A stretch of 64,000 nucleotides of DNA from JANQNX01 sp965601665. GTDB taxonomy: Bacteria > Pseudomonadota > Gammaproteobacteria > Eutrophobiales > Eutrophobiaceae. Below, piece after piece: positions 34,956 to 43,759 of the stretch. Numbering within the stretch: position 1 is the stretch's first letter; each line of letters opens with the position of its first letter. The position numbers and the translations under genes were made by a program. The notes under the pieces are model-generated. The model ran no database searches, was not told the DNA's origin, and worked only from the letters and a program-made list of their open reading frames with translations. The stretch covers positions 248,001 through 312,000 of the forward strand of contig OZ271833.1 in assembly GCA_965601665.1 (NCBI GenBank), written 5' to 3'.

Positions 34956-36577
34956 TCCAGGAGAAAGCGATCCTGCAGGCTGCGGTAAGCGAGGGCTTGC
35001 TGAACGAGCATGATATTAGCCAGGCGAAAATGATTGCGCGCCGCGATCAGCGTGATTTATTGACCACGCTTGGCTTTCTGCATCGAATCCCTTCGGTCAG
35101 TTTTTACCGTGCGTATGCCCAGTACCATCAACTGTGTTTCCTGAACGCGGCAGATCTCAAACCAAACGTGAAGCTGGCCCGAAAATGCGGTTATGGCTTG
35201 ATGACGTCACGCCGCGTTTTGCCGGTATCGATGGAAGATATCAGCAAGATCCACATTGCCTGTGCAGCGGCCCCTGAAAACAGCCTGAAGCGGCAACTGG
35301 AACGCAGCCTTGGCGATAACATTGAATATTATCTTGCTGATGGCCGGGCACTGGATACTGCAATCAGACAACTTGAACCAATCCTTAATCCGCTGTTAGA
35401 GCTCGGTGCCAGTGCAGGTGAAGAAGAATTTGATCCCGTCCTTGAACTGGACGACATACTCGACCAAGCCTATCTGAACAGGGCTTCGGACGTGCATCTC
35501 GAACCATTAAAAGAACAGATGATTGCACGTATCCGAGTAGACGGGCGTTTGCAGGAAATGCCCAATCGCTACAACAAAACCGAAGCCGCGGCGTTAATCA
35601 GCCGTGTAAAGGTATTGTCGCGATTGGATATCGCAGAAACGCGCATGCCACAAGACGGTGGTATGTCACATCGGGTAGAAAGCGGAGTTGAATTCGACAT
35701 TCGCGTGGCGACTATGCCCTGCCGTTTTGGCGAACGCGCCACGCTGCGATTGCTGGGGACAGAGACCAAGTTGTTCAGCCTCAAAGAACTCGGTATGGAT
35801 GATAATGAACTGCAAAAATTTTCACAGGCGATTGCCTTGCCTCACGGGATGATTCTGATTACTGGTCCGACCGGTAGTGGTAAGTCGACGACTTTGTATG
35901 CCGCGTTGAAGGAGATTAATTCACCCGACATTAATATCCTGACGGCAGAAGACCCGGTCGAGCAGCCGCTGGAAACGATCTCGCAGTTGCAGGTTGGTGC
36001 CAAGGTCAATTTTGCCGGTGCGCTGCGCAGCTTTCTGCGGCACGACCCGGATGTAATCATGGTCGGTGAGATCCGTGATGGTGAAACCGCCGATGTTTCA
36101 ATGAAAGCGGCGATGACAGGGCACCTGGTATTTTCGACATTACATACAAATACGGCCGTAGCTTGTATTAACCGTTTGCGTAACCTGGGTGCGGAGCCAT
36201 TTCTTGTTGCCTCGACACTTGTTGCAGCGATTGCCCAGCGTCTGGCGCGGAAGCTATGCCGGCATTGTAAGCAGCCACTGGAAATAAGTGACACTTATAG
36301 AGAAAAGCTTGCGCTAACTGAGACTGAACTCGGTAATTTGTATCAACACAAGGGCTGTGCCCACTGCCTTGATACCGGTTATAGCGGAAGGATTGCCTTG
36401 TTTGAGACGCTATGGGTAGACAGCGCAGTAAGGAAAGCGATCACGGACGGGGCATCAGAGCTGGAAATTATTGCGGTCGCGAAAGACTATACCAGCTTGG
36501 CAGAGGACGGCAGGCGCAAATTCATTAACGGGGATACCAGCCTGCAGGAACTGCAACGCCTGGCAATTGTGGTATGA
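34952..36577 (+). CDS. PilB/GspE-like extension ATPase
   Basis: A 541-residue assembly ATPase. An N-terminal T2SSE-type domain (about 1-140) precedes the motor domain: Walker A GPTGSGKS (305-312), Asp box TAEDPVE, Walker B DPDVIMVGEIRD (365-376), His box GHLVFSTLHTN. A zinc knuckle of four cysteines (CRHC at 436-439 and CAHC at 469-472) is the usual PilB/GspE C-domain feature. It is coupled to the PilT-like and PilC-like genes by 4-bp overlaps. It should polymerise the prepilins encoded upstream. Confidence 0.9.
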   Translation: MIQEKAILQAAVSEGLLNEHDISQAKMIARRDQRDLLTTLGFLHRIPSVSFYRAYAQYHQLCFLNAADLKPNVKLARKCGYGLMTSRRVLPVSMEDISKIHIACAAAPENSLKRQLERSLGDNIEYYLADGRALDTAIRQLEPILNPLLELGASAGEEEFDPVLELDDILDQAYLNRASDVHLEPLKEQMIARIRVDGRLQEMPNRYNKTEAAALISRVKVLSRLDIAETRMPQDGGMSHRVESGVEFDIRVATMPCRFGERATLRLLGTETKLFSLKELGMDDNELQKFSQAIALPHGMILITGPTGSGKSTTLYAALKEINSPDINILTAEDPVEQPLETISQLQVGAKVNFAGALRSFLRHDPDVIMVGEIRDGETADVSMKAAMTGHLVFSTLHTNTAVACINRLRNLGAEPFLVASTLVAAIAQRLARKLCRHCKQPLEISDTYREKLALTETELGNLYQHKGCAHCLDTGYSGRIALFETLWVDSAVRKAITDGASELEIIAVAKDYTSLAEDGRRKFINGDTSLQELQRLAIVV

Positions 36578-37797
36578 GACAGTATAACTACATTGCGTTG
36601 GACGAAAACGGTAACGAGCAGAGTGGCTTCATGGAAGCCAATGATCAGAACCGGGTATTACAGCTGCTGCGACAACGCGGCCTGTACGTGCTAAACCTGG
36701 ATGAAGACCAACAATCCATCGACGAGGAAGAAAAACAGGAAGAGTTTATTGAGGAATTTATCGGGCTGTTGCCTGTATTAACCTCGCAAAAGGTGTTCTT
36801 CTTTAAGCAGTTGGCACTGATGTTACGTTCTGGTATGTCTATTACAGAGGCTTTTGACATCCTGGTAAAGATGCAGCGCGGCCGCATGCGCCAAATATCG
36901 CTCAGAATCAATCGCCGGATCAAAAGCGGTGAATCGTTCTCCAAGGCAATGTCAGAGCACGTCAGCATATTTTCTAATCTCGCTGTAAATATGATCTATA
37001 GCGCGGAAACCAGTGGCGACCTGGATATTGCCCTGATGCGCATCGCTCGTTACCTGGAACACAAGGCAGCGCTGCGCAAGCAACTACTATCTGCCATGAT
37101 GTATCCGGCCTTTACATTGCTCGCCGCTATTGCCGTTTTTGTATTTATGCTGGTATACATCATCCCAAAATTTCAGGATTTCTTATTAAGTACGGGTAAG
37201 AAGGTACCGCCATCAACTCAGCTAATGATCGATATCGGTGATTTCTTCAATAGCAACTGGCTGGTCTTATTAATCGGATTAGGGGTGGCTATAGTTGCGT
37301 TTGTCTTTTATTACAAAACAGAAAGTGGGAAATACAACGTAGACAGGAATCTGCTTCGAATTCCTGTGGTTGGCGCTGCTATTTCATCAGCAGCAATGGC
37401 GCAATTAAGTTGGGGAATGGGTATTCTGTTGAAAAGTGGTATACCTGTTGTCGATTCACTACGCATCATTGCAGAAATGATCGGTAATAGCGCAATCGCC
37501 AGAGCAGTAAGTAATGCCGCTGACAGAGTCTTGCACGGGCACGACCTGTCTTCGAGTTTTCGAAAAACGGTTGTCTCAACACTCATTCAGCAGCTAATGA
37601 CAGTCGGCGAGCGTTCAGGAAACCTGGTCAATATCATGGACGAGGCCAGTGCTTACTACGAAGATGATTTGCAAACCAAGACTAAAACGCTTGCCAGCAT
37701 GGTCGAGCCAATTGCGATTCTTTTAATTGGTGGCATCGTTGGTTTTGTCTATTACGGTTTCTTTCAGGCCCTGTTGTCGGTTTCTACGAGGGGATAG
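36574..37797 (+). CDS. PilC/GspF-like inner-membrane platform protein
   Basis: A 407-residue polytopic protein with the two T2SSF domains of PilC/GspF, each followed by hydrophobic helices (about 168-195, 218-240 and 372-395). Diagnostic motifs are FFKQLALMLRSGMSITEA near residue 75 and the second-repeat LSWGMGILLKSGIPVVDSLR. An N-terminal acidic stretch (DEDQQSIDEEEKQEEFIEE) may contact the ATPase. It overlaps the PilB-like gene by 4 bp and is followed within 2 bp by the PilP-like gene. Confidence 0.9.
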   Translation: MRQYNYIALDENGNEQSGFMEANDQNRVLQLLRQRGLYVLNLDEDQQSIDEEEKQEEFIEEFIGLLPVLTSQKVFFFKQLALMLRSGMSITEAFDILVKMQRGRMRQISLRINRRIKSGESFSKAMSEHVSIFSNLAVNMIYSAETSGDLDIALMRIARYLEHKAALRKQLLSAMMYPAFTLLAAIAVFVFMLVYIIPKFQDFLLSTGKKVPPSTQLMIDIGDFFNSNWLVLLIGLGVAIVAFVFYYKTESGKYNVDRNLLRIPVVGAAISSAAMAQLSWGMGILLKSGIPVVDSLRIIAEMIGNSAIARAVSNAADRVLHGHDLSSSFRKTVVSTLIQQLMTVGERSGNLVNIMDEASAYYEDDLQTKTKTLASMVEPIAILLIGGIVGFVYYGFFQALLSVSTRG

Positions 37798-37799
37798 TC

Positions 37800-38360
37800 A
37801 TGATGTTGAATATAGCTAAACTGAATATCGTCTTTTTTCTACTTCTGTATACGTCGACTGCAGCTGCAGATGATTCAAATACAAAGCAGAAAACGGGATT
37901 AGTACTCGATGCGCTGGATGAAAGGCGGCGTATGATCGAAAAAAGTATCAATGACTATATGGCTGAAAATTCCGGCGCTGGCAGTATCGAGTTGTTAACC
38001 CTGGCAGAGGACGAGCCCGGAGCCGGTGTTCTGCGCGATCCTTTTAATTCCTCGAATAATCAACTGGCTCCGGGAATCAGTCCGAATCGCTTTAATAACA
38101 GCACATTTTTGCCAAATGCGCAGCAGCAGAAGATACCCACTCTGAAACTTAAGGGAGTGGTCAATCTCGATAAACAGAAAGAGGGAGACCTGCTCGCCCT
38201 TTTGCAGATAGACAGGAAAGATACATTTATGGTGCGGGTAGGTGATGAGATAAGTTACGACCCGACTAACCCTACAGCCGCTATAAAAATCATGTCGATT
38301 ACCCGGCTTTCAGTGAAGGTTCAGGTGGGCAATCTCGGTAACATATTGATAATCAGATAA
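37800..38360 (+). CDS. PilP/GspC-like periplasmic protein
   Basis: A 186-residue exported protein with a signal peptide (MMLNIAKLNIVFFLLLYTSTAAADD) and a C-terminal HR-type beta domain (about 105-186, PTLKLKGVVNLDKQKEGDLLALL...VKVQVGNLGNILIIR) that in PilP and GspC contacts the secretin. No lipobox is present, unlike PilP, which is a lipoprotein. The stop codon overlaps the secretin start by one base. The family call depends on the domain shape and its position directly before the secretin. Confidence 0.72.
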   Translation: MMLNIAKLNIVFFLLLYTSTAAADDSNTKQKTGLVLDALDERRRMIEKSINDYMAENSGAGSIELLTLAEDEPGAGVLRDPFNSSNNQLAPGISPNRFNNSTFLPNAQQQKIPTLKLKGVVNLDKQKEGDLLALLQIDRKDTFMVRVGDEISYDPTNPTAAIKIMSITRLSVKVQVGNLGNILIIR

Positions 38361-40438
38361 TGAAAACTCTAACAACTTCCAAGCGAATTTGTCGTGCCGG
38401 CATAATATTTTTTTCCATTATGTGCGGTTATTCCCTATCAGCAATGGCTGGCAACCTCGCGGCAGAGGCGGTGCTGCCGACAATGGTAGATGCCGAATCA
38501 GGCGATAACGAAATGATCTACGAGCTGGAGTTCAAGGACGCCCTGTTGCTTGATGTAATAAGGGTTCTTGCTGAGCAGAGTGGAAGAAATATCATCGCGT
38601 CAGAGGAAGCTAACGACAAGCGCGTCACCATTTACCTGAAGAATGTTTCAATTGAAGAAGCTGTAGAGTCAATATGTCGCATTAACGGCCTCTGGTATAG
38701 AACGGATGGCGATAATAAAACTTTTCGTATCATGACTGTGGAGCAGTTTCAAAAAGACATTACTATTTACAAAAATGAAAAGGTGAAGGTCTTTCGCCTG
38801 CTTAATCCCAATGTCAGGATTGTTGCGCAGGCGATTGCAGACCTCTTCGGACAACAGAGAGTAATCTTGTCACTCGGACTCGACCCAGCCCAGGAACAGG
38901 AATTTGTACAAATGGGCGGCGGTGGCGGACTTGGCGGAGGTGGATTTGGCGGCGGTGGCGGATTTGGCGGCGGTGGCCGTGGCGGATTCGGCGGAGGTCG
39001 AGGTGGTGGCCGTGGCGGTTTTGGCGGGGGTCGCGGCGGGGGTCGCGGCGGTTTTGGCGGAGGCCGCGGTGGTTTTGGCGGCGGTGGCGGACAGGGTGAC
39101 ACGTTTGTTGATGAAAGTCGGCAGGTGCAAACGGAGCTAACGGTTGACCAGGTTGAAGCGTTGTCTGGTGCAGATTCTCGCGTTGATGCCCGACTACTGC
39201 AGGAAAAAACATCCCAGTCTTCACTGATTTACGTCACTGCGAACAATGAACATAACCAGATTATCGTACGCACCGGTGATGAACAGGCCATGGAATCCAT
39301 TGGTGAGTTAATCAAGGAGATGGATAAGCCAGTGCCACAGGTACTGCTGGAAATGAAGATACTATCTGTTCAGCTTAGTGATGATTTTAGTTCAACAGGT
39401 GGTCTTGGGATCGAGAGCGGCACTTCGGATGTGCCAGATGGTAGTGGTGGATTCTTTCCTTCCAATAGTTTCCTATTTGGCGACTTCCCGCCTAACCCTA
39501 TAGGTGGCACGTTTCTTTATAGATTTGTTAGCGAAAAGGTTGAGGCCTCGCTAGAAGTACTCGCACGGAATAACAGGGTAAATGTCTTATCTAAACCGGT
39601 TATACTGGCTTCGAATAATCGGCCTGCTTTTTTATTTGTTGGTGAGGAAACCATCATCACTACCGGAATAAGCAGTGATGTTGTGACGAACCAGACCATC
39701 ACCAATACCATTTTGACCCCTGAAACTGAAGTCAGACAGGTTGGAAACAGCATTTCTATCACGCCTTTTATTAACGACGATGATTCGATCACGCTTTTTT
39801 TACAGCAGGAAACTTCAACAGTAAATCAGAACGGAGCGAGTATTCTTGTACCAGATGGCACTGGAGGTGTTACAGATGCGCTTATTGATACGGTAGATAC
39901 AGAGACACTAAGCGGTACCGTCGTTGCCAAGCATGGTTATACGATGGCGGTTGGTGGACTCATAAGAAACACTAAAAGTAATAATGTGCAGAAAGTCCCA
40001 GTCTTAGGCGACATACCAGTCTTAGGTGCATTATTCAGGCGCCAGGAGCAGGTCGAGGAAGAACGTGAACTGGTCCTGTTGATCACGCCTTATGTCACCC
40101 GTAAGGGTGATGAATATGAACAGGTGACTCGTGAACGCATGCTTGAAGAATCGAAATATAGCGACTGGGAAGAAGATGAAGTGTATCCGGAATTCATCAA
40201 ACCTAAACAGGTACCGCCAGGGCCGCTGGAGGAAGACCTGCGTATTTACGAAAACAATACAATTCGGCCTGATGCGAGTATTGCCCCGAGAATGCAAGAC
40301 ACGATGTCGGTAGTAACGACGCACGATCCCAATGCAGGTGTTGAACTCTCTAACAGTTTACCCGCAAGTCAGCCTGAACAACGACCGGTCGCTACTACTG
40401 CAGAAGAAGTTCATAGTAATAAGCGGTGGCTACCTTAG
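38360..40438 (+). CDS. Outer-membrane secretin with glycine-rich insert
   Basis: A 692-residue GspD/PilQ secretin. After a signal peptide (cleavage near residue 30) come an N0-type domain (about 52-125), an N1-type region (about 140-185), a 61-residue glycine-rich insert (186-246) built of GGGRGG and FGGG units, another N-domain segment (about 285-325), and the secretin core (about 325-580) with VPVLGDIPVLGALFRR as the signature. The C-terminal tail of about 110 residues is acidic and Pro-rich. The insert lies in the periplasmic vestibule region. It is the last gene of the filament operon and the pilus exit pore. Confidence 0.88.
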   Translation: MKTLTTSKRICRAGIIFFSIMCGYSLSAMAGNLAAEAVLPTMVDAESGDNEMIYELEFKDALLLDVIRVLAEQSGRNIIASEEANDKRVTIYLKNVSIEEAVESICRINGLWYRTDGDNKTFRIMTVEQFQKDITIYKNEKVKVFRLLNPNVRIVAQAIADLFGQQRVILSLGLDPAQEQEFVQMGGGGGLGGGGFGGGGGFGGGGRGGFGGGRGGGRGGFGGGRGGGRGGFGGGRGGFGGGGGQGDTFVDESRQVQTELTVDQVEALSGADSRVDARLLQEKTSQSSLIYVTANNEHNQIIVRTGDEQAMESIGELIKEMDKPVPQVLLEMKILSVQLSDDFSSTGGLGIESGTSDVPDGSGGFFPSNSFLFGDFPPNPIGGTFLYRFVSEKVEASLEVLARNNRVNVLSKPVILASNNRPAFLFVGEETIITTGISSDVVTNQTITNTILTPETEVRQVGNSISITPFINDDDSITLFLQQETSTVNQNGASILVPDGTGGVTDALIDTVDTETLSGTVVAKHGYTMAVGGLIRNTKSNNVQKVPVLGDIPVLGALFRRQEQVEEERELVLLITPYVTRKGDEYEQVTRERMLEESKYSDWEEDEVYPEFIKPKQVPPGPLEEDLRIYENNTIRPDASIAPRMQDTMSVVTTHDPNAGVELSNSLPASQPEQRPVATTAEEVHSNKRWLP
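38915..39097 (+). repeat. Low-complexity glycine-codon repeat in the secretin gene
   Basis: A 183-bp stretch of GGC/GGT/GGA codons interrupted by CGT/CGC/CGA and TTT/TTC, encoding GGGRGG and FGGG units. Tandem units are long enough to allow slippage or recombination, so length may vary between strains. The opposite strand is open in proline-rich frames, which are artefacts. Confidence 0.85.
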
Positions 40439-40522
40439 TTATCCCCTAAATCTCAAACCGCTGCAGGTTAGTCTATTTACCCGCCGCAACCCGGGTTTTC
40501 CGGATCTTTACTATAGACATCC

Positions 40523-40605
40523 GGGAAAATTTCCCGTCTTCGCTGCATTAAATCCGGGAAAAATTCCTGACTTTTACCTGTATCAACATCAAGGGATTTT
40601 TTCCC
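40523..40605. promoter_or_regulatory. 13-bp palindromes, site D (putative operators upstream of xoxF)
   Basis: GGGAAAATTTCCC (40523-40535) and GGGAAAAATTCCT (40556-40568) match RGGAA-N3-TTCCY exactly, with centres 33 bp apart. GGGATTTTTTCCC (40593-40605) has one mismatch and is 37 bp further. A degenerate GGGTTTTCC lies at 40493-40501. All fall in the 460-bp gap between the secretin and xoxF genes, about 300-375 bp before the xoxF start. Confidence 0.7.
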
Positions 40606-40713
40606 ATATTCATCTGAATGTAGTTCTTTAATAGTAAGGCTGTCACAGAAAAACCAGCAAAGTCCGGAATGAAAAAATCTCATGCCTCCTCTACTTCTTT
40701 GTTGGTCTGATCA

Positions 40714-40741
40714 GGGCATGGGTTTCGGCCCATGCCCGCTT
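40714..40741 (+). terminator. Strong hairpin in the secretin-xoxF gap
   Basis: A perfect 9-bp stem (GGGCATGGG pairing with CCCATGCCC) with loop TTTCGG is followed by GCTTTAC, a poor T-tract. It may end the filament operon transcript or be a structured element in a long xoxF leader. The rest of the gap to 40898 shows nothing else except the purine-rich ribosome site. Confidence 0.5.
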
Positions 40742-40898
40742 TACTACGGAGGCTGAGTAGAAATAGCGTGCCGCAAACAATACGACATATGCACGTCAAT
40801 CAATAATAAGAATTGAGCTTGGCTTTTTTGATCTCTGGAAGCCAAATTATTTTTAAGTAGAGATCATCCATCAACGACCGACTATAGAGGAGGAGGTC

Positions 40899-42866
40899 AT
40901 GAGTAAATTATCAATGAAGAAATGGCTCGTTGCCGCATTGGCAGTAGGTCTTTCGGCGTCAGTGATGGCGAACGACGAAGTTCGCAAGCTGATTGCCGAT
41001 CCGAACTACTGGGCCTACCCTGGTGGTGACTACAACAACTGGCGTTATACCGAGCTGGATCAAATCAACACGGGTAATGTCAGCAAGCTTATCACTGCCT
41101 GGACTTTTTCAACTGGCCGTCTGCAAGGTCATGAAGGTGGACCGTTGGTCCTGCCGACCAGTGCAACTGGCTTGAGCAGTGATCACCTGTACATTCACTC
41201 TTCATTCCCGAATGACGTTTTCGCCATTAACCTGGATACCCTGAACATCACCTGGTTCTACGAGCCACAGCAGGACGAAGCAGAAACTGTCCCTGTTATG
41301 TGCTGCGACATCGTAAACCGTGGTCTGGGTTACAGCATGGGTCAGATCTACCTGCAACAGAATGACACGACGCTTATCGCCCTGGATGCCAAGACGGGCG
41401 CGCTCAACTGGAGTGTCAAGAACGGTAGTGAGATCGTTGGCCAGGTGAACTCCAAGGAAGGCGTCGGCGTAGGTCCTGCTTCTGGTATGACCAACACCAA
41501 CGCGGCACACCCGATCAAAGACAAGGTCTTTACCGGTTGTTCCGGTGCTGAGTTTGGTGTTCGTTGCTGGTTTGCTGCCTACAATGCCAAAGACGGCTCT
41601 CTGGCATGGCGTGCATTCAGCATGGGTCCGGATGAAGACATCCTGTTCGATGCCAACACGACCTCTCTGGGTAAGAAAGTTGGCAAGAACTCATCCCTGA
41701 ACAGCTGGTGTGCTAACTCTGACTGGAAAGCCCCTGCAACCGGTCCGAGTAAATGTAAAACACTGGGTGACCAGTGGAAAACCGGTGGTGGTTCTGTCTG
41801 GGGTTGGTGGCCTGCTGATTTCGACGAAAACCTCGTTTACTACGGCTCAGGTAACCCATCAACCTGGAACCCAACCGTACGTCCTGGTGACAACAAGTGG
41901 TCCATGAGTCTTTATGCTCGTGACATCGACACCGGTGTTGCACGTTGGGTTTACCAGATGACGCCACATGATGAGTGGGACTATGACGGTGTTAACGAAC
42001 TGATTCTCACCGACATGAAGGTCAAGGGTAAAATGCGCAAGGTTGCTGTTCACTTCGACCGTAACGGTTTCGCTTACACCATGGACCGTATCAACGGTGA
42101 GCTGCTTGTTGCTGAGAAATTTGACCCTGCGGTTAACTGGGCGACCCACGTTGACATGAAGACGGGTTATCCCCAGACGGTAAACAAGTACTCTACTCAC
42201 TACAATGGTGAAGACGTTGTTTCCAAGGACATCTGTCCTGCGGCACTGGGTACCAAGGATCAGCAGCCTGCTGCTTACTCTCCGCGTACCGGCCTGTTCT
42301 ACGTCCCAACCAACCACGTTTGTATGACCTACGAACCAGTCAGCTACGCGGCTGGTGGTAACGAATATGTGGCTGGTCAGGCATACGTCAACGCTAACCT
42401 GACCATGTATCCTGCGGGTGCGGTATGTCCGGATTGCCCGAACAACAACGCAGCGAAGGACAACATGGGTAACATGATTGCCTGGGATGCTGACAAGGGC
42501 AAGATCGTCTGGTCTATTCCTGAGCAGTGGTCTGTATGGTCAGGTATCCTGACCACGAAAGGCGACGTTGTTTTCTACGGTACCCTGGACGCCTATGCCA
42601 AGGCTGTTGACGCCAAGTCTGGTAAGCTGCTTTGGAAGTTCAAAGCACCTTCCGGCATCATTGGTAACTTCCATTCCTGGGCACACAAAGGTAAGCAGTA
42701 CGTAGGCGTGCTGTCAGGTATCGGCGGTTGGGCTGGCGCGGTTGTCGCTATCCCAGGCTTAGCGGCTGCACCTGATGAAGCAGCACTGGGTGCTGTGGGT
42801 GGTTACCGTGCATTACGTAACTCTTCGCGTAATGCTGGTATCCTGATGGTATTCAGCTTGCCGTAA
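40899..42866 (+). CDS. xoxF: XoxF-type PQQ-dependent alcohol (methanol) dehydrogenase
   Basis: A 655-residue periplasmic quinoprotein: signal peptide MSKLSMKKWLVAALAVGLSASVMA, then an eight-bladed beta-propeller. The adjacent disulfide Cys135-Cys136 and the active-site block HDEWDYDGVNE are seen; Asp361 is catalytic and Asp363, two residues later, is the acidic residue that marks lanthanide-dependent XoxF rather than calcium MxaF, where it is Ala. Insertions around 245-295 with extra cysteines make it longer than usual. GAGGAGGAGG precedes the ATG and codons are strongly biased to GGT, AAC, TAC and CGT, so expression should be very high. No xoxG or xoxJ neighbour is present. The true substrate is unproven. 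Confidence 0.88.
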   Translation: MSKLSMKKWLVAALAVGLSASVMANDEVRKLIADPNYWAYPGGDYNNWRYTELDQINTGNVSKLITAWTFSTGRLQGHEGGPLVLPTSATGLSSDHLYIHSSFPNDVFAINLDTLNITWFYEPQQDEAETVPVMCCDIVNRGLGYSMGQIYLQQNDTTLIALDAKTGALNWSVKNGSEIVGQVNSKEGVGVGPASGMTNTNAAHPIKDKVFTGCSGAEFGVRCWFAAYNAKDGSLAWRAFSMGPDEDILFDANTTSLGKKVGKNSSLNSWCANSDWKAPATGPSKCKTLGDQWKTGGGSVWGWWPADFDENLVYYGSGNPSTWNPTVRPGDNKWSMSLYARDIDTGVARWVYQMTPHDEWDYDGVNELILTDMKVKGKMRKVAVHFDRNGFAYTMDRINGELLVAEKFDPAVNWATHVDMKTGYPQTVNKYSTHYNGEDVVSKDICPAALGTKDQQPAAYSPRTGLFYVPTNHVCMTYEPVSYAAGGNEYVAGQAYVNANLTMYPAGAVCPDCPNNNAAKDNMGNMIAWDADKGKIVWSIPEQWSVWSGILTTKGDVVFYGTLDAYAKAVDAKSGKLLWKFKAPSGIIGNFHSWAHKGKQYVGVLSGIGGWAGAVVAIPGLAAAPDEAALGAVGGYRALRNSSRNAGILMVFSLP

Positions 42867-42896
42867 GCACCAGACAAACTTTTGTTTGTTGAAGAA

Positions 42897-42920
42897 CCCC
42901 GGCACTCGCCGGGGTTTTTT
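42897..42920 (+). terminator. Intrinsic terminator after xoxF
   Basis: CCCCGGC pairs with GCCGGGG across an ACTC loop and is followed by six T. It lies 30 bp after the xoxF stop and before the convergent lipoprotein gene, which ends at 42939. Confidence 0.92.
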
Positions 42921-42938
42921 ATTGCTTGAAAGGAGTGG

Positions 42939-43688
42939 CTAGAAAAAGGAGGGTTCTACGAGTTTTTCCAGTTCTTGGCGATAAGTTACCGGTTCTATAA
43001 GGCTACTGGGGTCTACCTCGGAGCGAACAGACTTGGTCAGGCCTACGCCAGGACAAAACCACTCAGCATGTTCGACATTGACGATGATGCTGCCACTGAA
43101 ATTGCCACCCAATGCAGACATGGTACACGAGCCGGTACCCTCTACTTTTGCACAGTTGTAAAAGCGTCCAGCCGGGACATCAACGGTTTCTTTCAATGAT
43201 GCCAGCCTGTAATTCATTTCAAGGGGTTTCGATAGTTTTATACCGGGTGTTGACGTTTGCAGCGCAACCTCGTATTCAATGGCTTTTTCCAGTACGTATG
43301 GTCTACTTTTCAGTGTCCACTCGGTATCCAGTGACATAGGTAATGGCAAGACAAAGTGCGTATCTGTTTCGGGATCAATGTCAGTAAAATCAGGTTGTTC
43401 TGAATTACGCAGTATGGAGTCATCGGATAGCGAAAAATACGTACTGTTACCGGTATGATTACGCTTTATAAACACCTTGCGGCCATTGATTCTATCCGAA
43501 CCAAGATCCTCAATAATAAGCTTGGAATCCACCGATCGCCTTGTATATACCATGGTGGTTTTGTAATGCCATTGTAGTTTATTGCCCAGTGGATAATACG
43601 GTGGGGGGTCCTGAAACTCGCATGCACTGACCAGGCTCAATAACAAGGCAGATAGTAACAATTTGCAGGCTCGATTATTCAAGGGCAT
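42939..43688 (-). CDS. Predicted lipoprotein of unknown function
   Basis: A 249-residue protein with a type II signal peptide: ACKLLLSALLLSLVSAC fits the lipobox (V-S-A-C, Cys23), and Glu at +2 would not give inner-membrane retention, so an outer-membrane location is likely. The mature part starts with a Pro-rich stretch (PPPYYPLGNKLQWHY) and has an all-beta look; the segment YYPLGNKLQWHYKT resembles the beginning of many hypothetical Gammaproteobacterial lipoproteins with YP-G--W motifs. Function unknown. It is convergent with xoxF and divergent from the PepSY gene, with a palindrome between. Confidence 0.75.
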   Translation of the reverse strand: MPLNNRACKLLLSALLLSLVSACEFQDPPPYYPLGNKLQWHYKTTMVYTRRSVDSKLIIEDLGSDRINGRKVFIKRNHTGNSTYFSLSDDSILRNSEQPDFTDIDPETDTHFVLPLPMSLDTEWTLKSRPYVLEKAIEYEVALQTSTPGIKLSKPLEMNYRLASLKETVDVPAGRFYNCAKVEGTGSCTMSALGGNFSGSIIVNVEHAEWFCPGVGLTKSVRSEVDPSSLIEPVTYRQELEKLVEPSFF

Positions 43689-43759
43689 GGTCCAAAACGA
43701 TAGTCTAGCGTGGATTTAATAATAGTTGTTGCAGTATTGGAAGTGCAGTGAAAAAACTC

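Noticed and set aside
38767..39140. Proline-rich minus-strand and alanine/valine-rich plus-strand frames over the secretin glycine repeat
   Set aside because: They arise from the GGC/GGT repeat read in other frames; the secretin frame has the secretin signature and operon fit.
28360..40438. Calling the filament locus a plain type II secretion system
   Set aside because: The PilT-like motor and lack of GspH-K and GspS genes argue against a standard T2SS; a mixed type IV filament is the safer reading.
40332..40631. A 99-codon frame spanning the secretin end and the palindromes
   Set aside because: It overlaps the secretin C-terminus and the operator cluster; composition follows the palindromes.
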